Assembly (NCBI GenBank): GCA_001430745.1
Contig: KQ481975.1
Location: forward strand, 116,247 to 131,424
Reading direction: 5' to 3'
Source: Auxenochlorella pyrenoidosa
Taxonomy: Eukaryota > Chlorophyta > Trebouxiophyceae > Chlorellales > Chlorellaceae
DNA: 15,178 nt
Program-made: the position numbers and the translations under genes
Shown: positions 1 to 8,700 of the stretch, one piece after another
Layout of the letters: the number at the start of each line of letters is the position of its first letter
Numbering within the stretch: the stretch's first letter is position 1
Notes under the pieces: model-generated
Told to the model about the DNA's origin: nothing
The model's input: the letters and a program-made list of their open reading frames with translations, nothing else
The model's database searches: none

Positions 1-24
1 CCCACATCACCACCCCCACCCCTG

Positions 25-184
25 CCCTGCCGTGCAGCTGTCCATGCCCCTGAACCTCCTTCCTGCCCTGCCGTGCAGCTGTCCATGCCCCTGAACTTCC
101 TTTGCCCCGCCGTGCAGCTGTTTATGCCCCTGAACTCCCTTTTTGCCCTTCCGTGCAGCTGTCCATGCCCCTGAACTTCCTGGG
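25..184 (+). repeat. Four tandem ~41-bp copies of a splice acceptor plus exon start
   Basis: The core CGTGCAGCTG occurs at 31, 72, 111 and 152, giving spacings of 41, 39 and 41 bases. Each copy carries a pyrimidine-rich stretch, the GTGCAG acceptor and the first codons of the ABC exon (CTGTCCATGCCCCTGAAC, with small changes). Only the last copy continues into the conserved LGTVYRE coding sequence, so the functional acceptor is probably 157-158. The three upstream copies are duplicated acceptors inside the intron. Using them would add 41, 80 or 121 bases, none a multiple of three, so they would shift the frame. Confidence 0.9.
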
Positions 185-3126
185 CACGGTGTACCGCGAG
201 ACCAAGCAGTCGCTGATCGACATGGCCGCCATGTTTGCGCTGCTGAGGGAGCAGAGCCGCGTGGGGGACGCCCCAGGTGGGCATTGGGCATTCAGGGCAC
301 GCAGCATGGGAGGGGCTGTGTGCAGGAGGCGGCAAAGAGCAAGAGCGTCCATGCGCCTGCTGTTCACGCGCAAGCACGGAACAAGCGCTCTACAGTGCGA
401 GGAGCGCCCCCACCGCTGCGCACTCTGCCTCTGCTTGGGCTGCACGCCCCACACCCGGACTTCATGCGCGCGCCCTGCAGGTGCTGTCGCGCTGCCAGAG
501 GACCGGCCCCAGGGCTACGACATTGAGCTGCGGGATGTGCACTTTGGGTACCGACCGGATCAGCCCATCCTGCAGGCAAGCCCCTCTCATTAGTCAGGCA
601 GGGTTGGCCCGCCGGCAGGGCTGCCCCGGGGCGGGCACATTCGATCCACCCAGCTGTCAGTGGGCGGGCGCTCAGCTGCACGCTGCGCCTGTGGGGAGCG
701 CGCCTGTGGTGCCACGTCCTGATATGACCAGCTGCAGCTGACCCCTGCACCCGCTGGCAAGCCCGCCGGGGCAGCCTGGTCGACCCGCCCTGTGCCGTGC
801 CTGCAGGGTTTGCCACTCCTGCCGCTGCCCCTGTGCCCCCCGCAGGGCGTGTCGTTCAAGGTGCCCGCGGGCAGCAGCTGTGCCCTGGTGGGCACCAGCG
901 GCAGCGGCAAGTCGACCATCCTGCGCCTGCTGTTCAGGTTTTACGACGCAGGCAAGCAAGGTCCATCGCTCGTTGCGTTGATCGGTGTTCACACACGCAG
1001 AAGGGCACCAACATGCGCCAACTTCTAGCGATGCCTGGGCAGTAAAACCCGGGGAAGCCCGCAGCTCTACCCTGTGCTACCTCCACTGCCTCATGCTGAT
1101 GGTTTGCAGCGGACGGCAAGGCTCATGACCTCGCCCAACATGATTCTGTGATTCTGTGTCTGTGTGTGTATGCGCCACCCCCGTGCGGCTGCAGAGGAGG
1201 GCAGCGTGCGGGTGGGCGGCCACGACGTGCGGCAAGTGAAGCTGGACAGCCTGCGGCGGGCCATGGGCGAGGTGCCTCAGGTGGGGTACTGCAGGCGTGC
1301 ACACGCGGGGGCCTGAACTGCAGCTTTACTGCAGACCCTAGTATGGGAGCAAGGCAGGTCTTGCGGCTGCACGCAGCGTGCCTACCCCATCCGACCTGCA
1401 AGCCTCTGCTGCGCGGCCCGCCCCCACGCCACTTGCAGGACCTAGTGCTGTTCAATGACAGCATATACTACAACATCAACTATGGGCGCCTGGATGCCTC
1501 CAAGCCGGAGGTGGAGGCAGCGGCCAAGCAGGTGGGCAAGAGGGGAGGGGTAGGGGGGGCAACGTAATGCTGCGATCGCCTGGCAAACTCTCAAGCGAGG
1601 ATGCAGTTGTTGGCAAACACATGTAGGAGCAGGGAAGGAAGGAGGCTGGGCGGCAGGGGAGGTGTCCACCGAGTTCTGCAAGGTCCGGGGGCCTGTCTGG
1701 AGCTGGGACCGTCAGGCAGCGGTGTGCAATCCTGCGCCCGGCCGCTGCCTGCAGGCAGCAATCCACGAGCAGGTGCTGCAGTTTCCGGAGGGCTACGAAA
1801 CCGTCGTCGGGGAGCGCGGGCTGAAGCTCAGGTGTGTGGCGGGGCTGGTCAGGAGTTATGCATGCGGGGGCATGCATGGTCAGTGCGGGCTGGACCGCGT
1901 TGCTCAGCTTGCAGCTGGTGAGGGACGGCTTTCATAACACTCGAGAAGGCTCCAGCCTGCCTTAGACCATCAGTCCCCCCGTACCGGCATGCCCTCTGAG
2001 CTGCGCCTGTTGCACGTACGCCATGCCCCCTGTGTGGAGTTCCATCTCCTGCCCTCCGCCCCCGCCGGCTCACCTCGCGCCCCCCCGCCTGCAGCGGCGG
2101 CGAGAAGCAGCGCGTGGCGCTGGCGCGCGCCTTCCTCAAGTCCCCCCGCGTGCTGCTGTGCGACGAGGCCACCTCTGCGCTGGACAGCCGCACAGAGAAG
2201 GAGGTGAGATGGGGTCATGGCAGCAGCCTGGGAGGCGCGGGAGCGGTGCGAATGGTTGAAGGTTTGGACATGCATTACACTCAGTTGCGCAAAGCCTGCG
2301 CTGCGGGGTGTGAGAACCTCCCAGGGCGCGCGCCGCCGCACCTCATGCCTCGCTGTGGCGGCGCTGGTTGCGCGCCCCCGGCGCGCAGCACACTGTCCAG
2401 GGTGCAGGGCTGGGGCACGCTGTTTCGATGCGCCGCTTTGACCACCCGGCTGTTAGCACCTGCCGCCGCGCCATGCAGGTGCTTGGCGCGCTGTTCAGCC
2501 TGGCCAAGGGCCGCACGTGCGTGCTGGTGGCGCACCGCTTGTCAACCGCGGCGCAGTGCGACCAGATTGTAGTGCTTGAGGAGGTGTGTTGTGCCTCTGG
2601 GGCGGCTCTGGAGTGCGCCCAGCGCTGGTCGGCCCTTAGCCAGCTCAGTTGCAGCCGCATCAGACCGCATGCCTGCGGCGTTAGCGCACAGCCGTGGCCA
2701 GGGCGGAGGCTGGGCTTCATCACGCGCAGCCCCTGTGCCAGCAGCCCTCTGCGGACGCCCTCGCAGCCCGCCGCTGCTTGCCCCCGGAGCCTCCGCCACC
2801 CATGCTGCAATCGTCCGGCCCGTGTCTCCCCCTCCCTCCCTTGGTTTTCCTTGCCATGCCCACAGGGACGTGTGGTGGAGGCCGGTTCTCATGGCGAGCT
2901 GCTGGCAGCAGGAGGCAAGTATGCAGAGCTCTGGGCGCGGCAGCAGGCACATGTCGACGAGGTCTATGACTCGGGGGCAGAAGAGGCAGAGCTCACAGAG
3001 GAGGCCACAGCAGCAGCGGCGCAGGCGGCAGAGAGCCGCGGCGTGGGCAGCATCGGGCTGGGTAGCAGCAGCGGCGCGGCGGCGGCAGCAGGCGGCGGCG
3101 GGCGGCACGACAGCGGCAGAAGTTGA
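159..3126 (+). CDS. ATM1: Mitochondrial ATM1/ATM3-type half-ABC transporter (ABCB7 family), 3' part with complete nucleotide-binding domain
   Basis: Family role: an inner mitochondrial membrane half-transporter that works as a homodimer and exports a glutathione/sulfur compound needed for cytosolic Fe-S assembly. Exons: 159-276, 481-575, 846-951, 1195-1280, 1439-1531, 1755-1831, 2095-2203, 2479-2583, 2866-3126; all phases join, giving 349 codons plus TGA. The first visible exon reads [19 protein letters not shown], the ATM1-typical end of the membrane domain. Walker [10 protein letters not shown] lies at 891-917. The Q-loop Gln closes the exon at 1280. The signature LSGGEKQ is split across the intron 1832-2094. 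Walker B LLCDEA is at 2153-2170 and the H-loop His at 2533-2535. The tail after GKYAELW is Ala/Gly/Ser-rich with an acidic patch. Upstream exons (targeting peptide, most membrane helices) lie outside the window. ATM1/ABCB7 is preferred over HMT1/ABCB6 because of [10 protein letters not shown] and [10 protein letters not shown]. One oddity: the residue two before the Q-loop Gln is Glu (GEVPQ), where I expect a hydrophobic residue. Confidence 0.94.
576..845 (+). other. GC-AG intron in the ABC transporter gene
   Basis: The donor is CAG|GCAAGC and the acceptor CCCCGCAG. Joining 575 to 846 gives PILQ-GVSFKV, exactly the conserved spacing before Walker A. No nearby GT gives an in-frame join with the conserved residues intact. 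Confidence 0.85.
952..1194 (+). other. GC-AG intron in the ABC transporter gene
   Basis: The donor is GCAG|GCAAGC and the acceptor GGCTGCAG. The split codon G|AG gives [13 protein letters not shown], matching the family between Walker A and the Q-loop. This intron and the preceding one share the same six-base donor GCAAGC. Confidence 0.83.
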
Positions 3127-3506
3127 ACTGGCTGCGTCTGCATGCTGGATTGTTCTGCTGCAACCTTGCAGAGAGTGTGACGCGAGTTGACAGAGATTTG
3201 TGTTACAAGCGGGTTGCTTGACTGCAACGCAATGCATCCAGGAATTGCAGGGTATAAAGTAGTAAGCCCACAGCGGGGGCTGTGATGGCCTGTGGGTGCG
3301 CAGGAACAGTACAAGGCAGCACTCCGCTCACATCAACGTGGGAACAGGGGAGGGGGCGCGGCGACAGAGGTCACGTGGCAAAGGGATGGTCAGAAAGCAA
3401 GTGCAGTGTTTCCTGGCGCGAGCTGCCAGCCCGCAAAACAAATCCACGGGCGTGTGGGAGTTGGGGGTGGGGTGGGGGTGGGCGGCTCTTTTGCAGCCGA
3501 GTTGAC
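3127..3506. other. Convergent 3' intergenic region between ABC and FKBP genes
   Basis: These 380 bases lie between the stop codons of two converging genes and must hold both 3' UTRs. No ORF here resembles a gene. I see no plus-strand TGTAA (the green-algal polyadenylation signal). A minus-strand TGTAA (TTACA at 3203-3207) could serve the FKBP transcript, which would then reach almost to the ABC stop codon. A TATAAAG at 3252-3258 has no gene to serve and is not called a promoter. Confidence 0.6.
3463..3483 (+). repeat. G-quadruplex-type motif
   Basis: Four G-runs of 5, 4, 5 and 3 are separated by single T residues. This is a textbook four-run G4 pattern with one-base loops. It lies 24 bases beyond the FKBP stop, so it is C-rich in that transcript's 3' UTR and G-rich in any ABC read-through RNA. 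Confidence 0.75.
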
Positions 3507-5542
3507 TCAGGATGGCGGGATGGAGACCCGCAGCAGCGACACTTCGTACTCGAGGGTCGCCCCGGGCGGCACCTCGCCACGCTTCTCGGGCACGTGCTCA
3601 GTGGGCCTTAGCGTCAGCCCTGTGTGAAGAGAAGAGGGGTTGGGATGGGGTGGGGTGGGGTGTGTGTGGGGTGGGGGGGGGGGGGGACACGCATTCAGAG
3701 TTACGCTGTGGGCTGATGAAGCACGTGGAGAGGACAGGTTTGGGAGCTCCGCAAGCAGGAGCGGCAGGTGGCGCGCCCAAGTGAAGCCAGCCGCTCGAGT
3801 CCTGCCACCCACCGCTGTTGCCAAACCCAAGCTCAGGAGGGACGGTCACGCGGCGGCGCCCGCCTGCAAGGCAGGGGCAGTGTGTATTACAGAGTTGTGC
3901 ATATGAAGCGCAGCAGGCACTTCAGATAAGGCTGAGAGGCAAGCAGAACTGCCTGCAGGATGCGCATAGGCAGGCTAGGGCGAGCTGTGAGCTCCGGGTG
4001 GCTGCAGGTTTGGCGTGCATCCCCTGATGATGAGGCTCGCTCTGCGCGCAACACTGCGGGAGCCAGCAGCACAAGCGCACGAGAGCAGGCGGCGGCGCGC
4101 GCACCTGCCCGCATGGTGGCCAGTGCCTGCTCGACTCCCAGGCACATGCCGCCCGAGAAGGGCCGCTTGCCGTAGAGGAACACGATGGGCTTGCCGCGCG
4201 CCGTCGTGTCCTCAAACAGCCGGCCGTCGGCATAGGCCTTGTAGTCCACCACCACAATGTAGCCTGCCAGAAGAGGGCGAGGCAAGGGAGCACCGGGTGC
4301 GTGTCTGGCGAGGGGCCAGGGGCGCTCGCAGAGGGCCAAACCAAAGCGCTCGCCGCGGCTGGCCGTGCCGCCCGGCCAGCCCAATATCCGAACTGATAGC
4401 CTGACTTCAGCACAGCTCCCTACACCAGCGGCCGCAATCTTTGCATGCCCAGAGCGGCCCCACCTGGGATGGGCGGCGAGCCGCCGCCGATTTTAAGGTC
4501 CTGGTACCGCAGGCCGCTGGGCAGTACCACCTCCTGGGCGTCGGATACCTCCCTCGTGTTGGCCTCCTCAGAGGCCACCTCCAGCCGCGTCTTGATCTGC
4601 AGGGGGGCCGGCACGCATGCTGGGTCGTTAGCGGCGGTGCACTGGGCAGCGTTGCCGCAGGGGCTTGTGAGTGGGCCGCCGGCTTTGGCAGTGCCCTGCT
4701 CTGCTGCGGGATGGGCAGCTTCAGGCAGCGCGGATGGTTTGCGGCCATGGCCATGTGAGGGGCGCTGGCTGCCTGCAATGGTTCGTGGTGGATGCTGCAG
4801 GAGCACTAGTGCAGCAGGCAGCAGGCATGCCGGCACACAGGGCCAACGAGTGCAGCAGGAACGGCGCCCAGTAGCTGCGAGTGCACGGCACAGGTGCTGT
4901 GCGCGACCGCGCATCGTACTCGTTCCAAGCGCTGCCTGTCGCTGCCCCTCACCTGCTCGCCGATCACGCCCACAGCCAGGAATCCCACCCAGGCGAGGCC
5001 GCCTGCCAGCCCAAACCGCCGCGTCAGCTGCGTGGCCATCCAGTCCGTGGAGTCGGCCTCCCGCCGCTTCTTCTGGGTGCCAGCCTCGGCCGCCCGCACC
5101 GCATCGCGCACGCTGGTGCTGCCCCCATCTGCGGCTGCCCCGCCGCCCTGCTGCTCCTGCTGTGCCGCTGGCGCAGCCCCCTGCCGCTCCTCCTTCTGCT
5201 CCGGCGGCTGCGCCGATGCCTGGCAGGCCAAACGGGCAGCTGCACCAGCAGGGGTGTTCACAGAGCAGTATTCAGAAGCACTCTGACAACGCCAACCGCA
5301 AGAGGGGCCAACTTGGGCAGAGGCTGCTTGCACCACAAGCGGGGGGTGAGGTGAGAGCGCCACCGCAGTTGCCGCGGCCAGCAGCATTCGCTTCACCATC
5401 GTCGAACCGGGCTGGCTACCTCACCTCTAATTGCCCTTCTCGGCACCCCCGCGACCGGCACAAAGGGCCGGGTAGCCCGCAAGCGGAGGGACGCGGCGAG
5501 AGGAGCGCCCAAGGGCGTTGAAGCTGCTGTTTGACACGCCAT
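3507..5542 (-). CDS. Chloroplast FKBP17-type peptidyl-prolyl isomerase (immunophilin)
   Basis: Exons on the minus strand: 5542-5425, 5239-4953, 4596-4464, 4263-4105, 3863-3813, 3619-3507; phases join to 286 residues. The ATG at 5542 (CCCAATGGCG) gives an Ala/Ser/Arg-rich, acid-free leader ending near RLACQAS (residues 42-48), a typical chloroplast transit peptide. A Gln/Gly/Ala linker follows. Then come Arg-Arg and a hydrophobic segment F115-Q135 (TRRFGLAGGLAWVGF), with EQIKTRLEV after it; both blocks match plant FKBP17 proteins as I remember them. The FKBP fold spans about 160-283: LPSGLRY, VVVDYKAY, FED at 196-198, RRRVTVPPELGFG, LEYEVSLLRV. By eye alignment the FKBP12 active-site Trp59 is Val223 and Tyr82 is Phe246, so isomerase activity may be weak. 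An ATG at 5399 also opens the exon-2 frame, but it lacks the transit peptide and lies in the first intron of this model. Divergent from the coiled-coil gene, convergent with the ABC gene. Confidence 0.92.
3642..3687 (-). repeat. Expanded C-rich polypyrimidine tract before the last FKBP exon
   Basis: On the plus strand this is repeated G4T units ending in a run of about 14 G. On the FKBP sense strand it is a long C-rich tract about 22-67 bases upstream of the acceptor at 3621-3620. It therefore fits as an enlarged polypyrimidine tract, while also being a G4/i-motif candidate. Confidence 0.75.
4597..4952 (-). other. FKBP intron 2, longest intron in the window
   Basis: These 356 bases run between donor CAG|GTGAGG and acceptor CCTGCAG on the minus strand. 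I see no RNA gene, repeat or conserved coding block in it. Open frames on either strand have only Ala/Arg/Pro-biased sequence. Confidence 0.8.
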
Positions 5543-5765
5543 TGGGTGCTGCTCGTGTGACAATGCAGCTGCAGGGCCGAAAATGGAGGCTTTTGTTGGG
5601 CGCCATGTCACCAGTCCCGAGTTGTGCCCCATGTAGTCGCTGGAGCCCTTGCTGTTTCGTTTTCAGGCCTGGATCGCTTGTGCGGTCTTTCAGCAGCGAT
5701 GGCAGCGCCAGGGGTCCAATCGTGACGGTCCAAACTTTGGACTAAGTTTTCAAGCGGCAGCCCAA
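5543..5765. promoter_or_regulatory. Short divergent (bidirectional) promoter region
   Basis: Only 223 bases separate the FKBP start codon (minus) from the coiled-coil start codon (plus), so both 5' UTRs and both promoters must fit here or overlap genes. No clear TATA box is visible. A pyrimidine stretch ending TTTTCAG at 5661-5667 resembles a splice acceptor and could end a 5' UTR intron of the plus-strand gene. Confidence 0.6.
5699..5725 (+). other. Possible uORF (8 codons plus stop)
   Basis: ATG at 5699 (GCGATGGC context) encodes MAAPGVQS and stops at 5725, 40 bases before the main ATG at 5766 and out of frame with it. It matters only if the 5' UTR starts upstream of 5699. A longer overlapping frame from ATG 5563 stops at 5745, also just ahead of the main start. 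Confidence 0.3.
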
Positions 5766-8700
5766 ATGGCGCTGTCTGCAGAAACCAGCGAGACGAGTGT
5801 CTCGGGGTTGCTGGGCGAGCGCTCACCGCGGCGGCAGCCGGAGCGCAGGCTGCCGCAGGATGTGCGCAGCTGGGCAGAACAGGACAGCGTAGAGGCCGCC
5901 GCAGCGGCTTGCAGCACTCCCAGCGAAACGGAGGGTGACGATGGGGCCTCTGCCGCGGTGCTGCACCTGCGCCTGGACGTGGCGGCGGGGCAGCTGGTGA
6001 GGCTGCGGGCTCGCTCGCTTGCTGTTAGGCGTGCGCCTTGACTGCTTGTGTAACAAGCTATCAAATTGCCGATGTGCGCATGTGCATGCTCAGCCTTCTG
6101 CATTGCACCGCTGTTGTGTTGCAGAGCGAGGCGCAGGCGCGGGCGCGCACCCTTGAGGCAGAGGCACGTGAGCTGCGTGGCCGGCTGGCTGCTGCCGAGG
6201 GGCGTGATGAGAGCGGCAAGCTGTCACAGGTCTGTTGTGGGCGGGGTGCAGCAATACAGGAAACTGCAGGCCTGTGCTTGTTCACATCAACAGGGCAGGG
6301 TGGGTGGATGCCTGCAGCACCCACGTCCCGGTCGCCAAGCTCTGCACAATGCTTCCCGCTGCAGGCAGTGCTGGTGCAGCGCGTGCAGGAGCTGGAGGCG
6401 GCGCTGTCAGACAGCAAGGCAGCAGAGCAGGGCTTGGCGGCGCAGCTGGCGCGGGCCGAGGGGCGGGCCGCCGTGGCCGAAGGCTCACGTGCCGCGCAGG
6501 AGCAGCAGCTGGGGCAGGGCCTGGCAGAGCTGCAGGCCGCGCATGCCGAGGCGCTGGCAGCAGAGCAGGCAAAGCATGAGCGTGAGCTGGCAGAGTTGCG
6601 GCGGGAGGCGGAGCAGGCGGCGGCCGCCGCCAAGGCCGCTGCCGACGCGCGTGAGGCCCGGCTGACAGCGGCAAATGCAGCGCTGGAGGCGTCGGTGCGG
6701 CGGGAGCAGGCCCGCGCGCGCGAGCTGCAAGCCCAGCTGGACAAGGCGGGGGCAAAGCAGGAGGCGGTGCGGGAGCTGATGCGGCACTCCGAGGCGCTGC
6801 AGGCGCAGGTGGACCGGCTGCAGGCGGCAGCCGCCGAGGACAAGCGGCGCGGCGTGCGCGCTGCCGCGGCAGCCGAGGCGGCGCTGCAGCAGGAGAGGCA
6901 GTTGGCGGAGGCGGCGGCGCAGGAGGCGCAGCACAAGGCCCAGGCAAGCGGGGTTGTTACTTGGCAGGGCTTAGTGGTGTGCAACCATGCGAAACAATGG
7001 CGGGTGTGTGCATGCAGCTGGCCAGCAGGCAGACCTGAAGCGCTGCCCGCTGTCTCTCACTGACGCTGTGCAGGAGGCGGCGAAGGAGCATGACAAGGCG
7101 CTGCGCCAGGTGCGGGCCAAGCTGCAGCGGGCCGAGACGGAGCTGCGGGCGGCCAAGCAGCGGGAGGCGGCGGCGGCTGCACGCGCGTCTGAGCTGGAGG
7201 GAGCGAATGCCCAGAAAGACCTGCAGTTGGATGCCGCGGTGCAGCAGGCAAGGCTCCCTCTGTTTGCATCTCGCCCCTCTATGCCGCAGGTCGCTGGGCT
7301 CTGTTCCGCCCCCGCTGTTCATGCCGAGCGGTTGTTGCGCTTGGCTTCACGCTTGGCTTCACCGCCTGCATGGGGCAAGCCAGAGGGCTTTGATACCGCG
7401 AGCAAGCATCTACGATGCAAATTCACCTTGTGTCACCTTGCCCGACACCTGGACTGCAGGTCTCCCTCATGCAGCATGAGCTGGAGGCGTTGCGGCAGGG
7501 CCTGTCTGGCCGGCAAGCCGCCGCCATGCAGGCCGCCCGAGACGAGTATGCCGCCGCGCTGGCCAGCTGCCAGGCCGACCTGCAGGCCGCCCAGCAGCGG
7601 GCCAGCGAGCAGTCGCTTGCTGCAAAGCGGCAGGGCAAGGCGCTGGCGTCGGTCATGCGGGCGCTGGCGGTGCACGCCGGAGCTGAAGACTCGCCGGCAG
7701 ACGAGGCTGGCCCGGCAAGCGCAGTGGCAGGGACGGCAGCAGAAGGCGGCCCAGCAGCGGCGGCGCCGTCCCCAGACCCGGACAAGGTGGTTGCCTTTGT
7801 GGAGGCAGTCAGCGGCAGCATGCTGGATGTGCAGCAGGCGTGGCAGGCGGAAAAGGCGGAGATGGGTGTTGCTCTCGAGGCGGCCGAGGCGGTGCACGCC
7901 CAGCTGGAGACGCTGCTTGAGCGGGAGCGGGGCGACAACCGCGCGATGACGGCGGATGCGACAGAGATGCGGGCGGCGCTGGCAGAGCTGGAGGCGCAGC
8001 TCGAAGCAGCTCAAGAGCAGCTGGCGCAGGTGAGGGGCCGGACAGCATGCAGGCATTCAGGGCGTGGCAGGTGGCAGGAAGCCATGGCCTGCACGGCTGC
8101 TGGAGCTTGATGGGCGATGCCTGGCATGGCTTGGTGGCAGTATTGGTGTGCAATGTCGAGAGAGCAGGATGGAGAAAATACGCTTTGTCTCCTGGTTCTA
8201 TCCCTGCTGCAGCTAGAGGCAGCGAAAACGGCGCGGGCTGCTGCTGATGCAGCGCTGGAGGCCTGCCGCAACGAGCTTGCCTCTGCCACTGCCAAGGCGG
8301 CTGCGTCGGCGGATGACGCTGCCAAGTGGCAGGGTGCTGCCCGGGCCTTGGAGGGGCAGGTCGCAGAACTGACTGCCGCGGCACAGGCAGCGCAGCAGGC
8401 AGCCAAGGCGGCAGCGGAGGAGGCGGAGGCTAAGGAGCAGCGCATTGCTGAGATGAGGTGAGGGTAGGAGTGCGCTTGGCTGTCCTAAGGTGCAGGGCAT
8501 GACGGGGTGGGGCTATAGGTCGCGAATCTGTGCGCGCATTGCTTTAGGCGCCTGAGAGAACTGAGCCTGAAGCTGTGCCTATTTGGGGTTTGTTGCGCCC
8601 TGCCAGGAATGCCATGGCAGGAGCTCTGCGCGAGCGGAGCAGCAGCGCCACCGAGCTCAGCAGCCAGCTTGCCCAGGTGCAGGCAGCGTGCTCTGCTGCC

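Noticed and set aside
3252..3258. TATAAAG as a promoter
   Set aside because: It lies between converging 3' ends with no start codon or gene downstream that it could serve.
5397..5399. ATG at 5399 as the FKBP start
   Set aside because: It lacks a clear transit peptide. Splicing 5425 to 5239 from the ATG at 5542 gives a textbook transit peptide and correct phase.
4445..5521. Plus-strand open frame of 358 codons opposite the FKBP gene
   Set aside because: It runs antisense through FKBP exons and introns, is Arg/Pro/Ser-biased as expected from a GC-rich shadow frame, and shows no family motif.
6061..6984. Minus-strand open frame of 307 codons, Ala/Ser/Cys-rich
   Set aside because: It is the mirror of the coiled-coil exon at 6365-6943; GC-rich heptad coding produces stop-free antisense frames throughout this gene.
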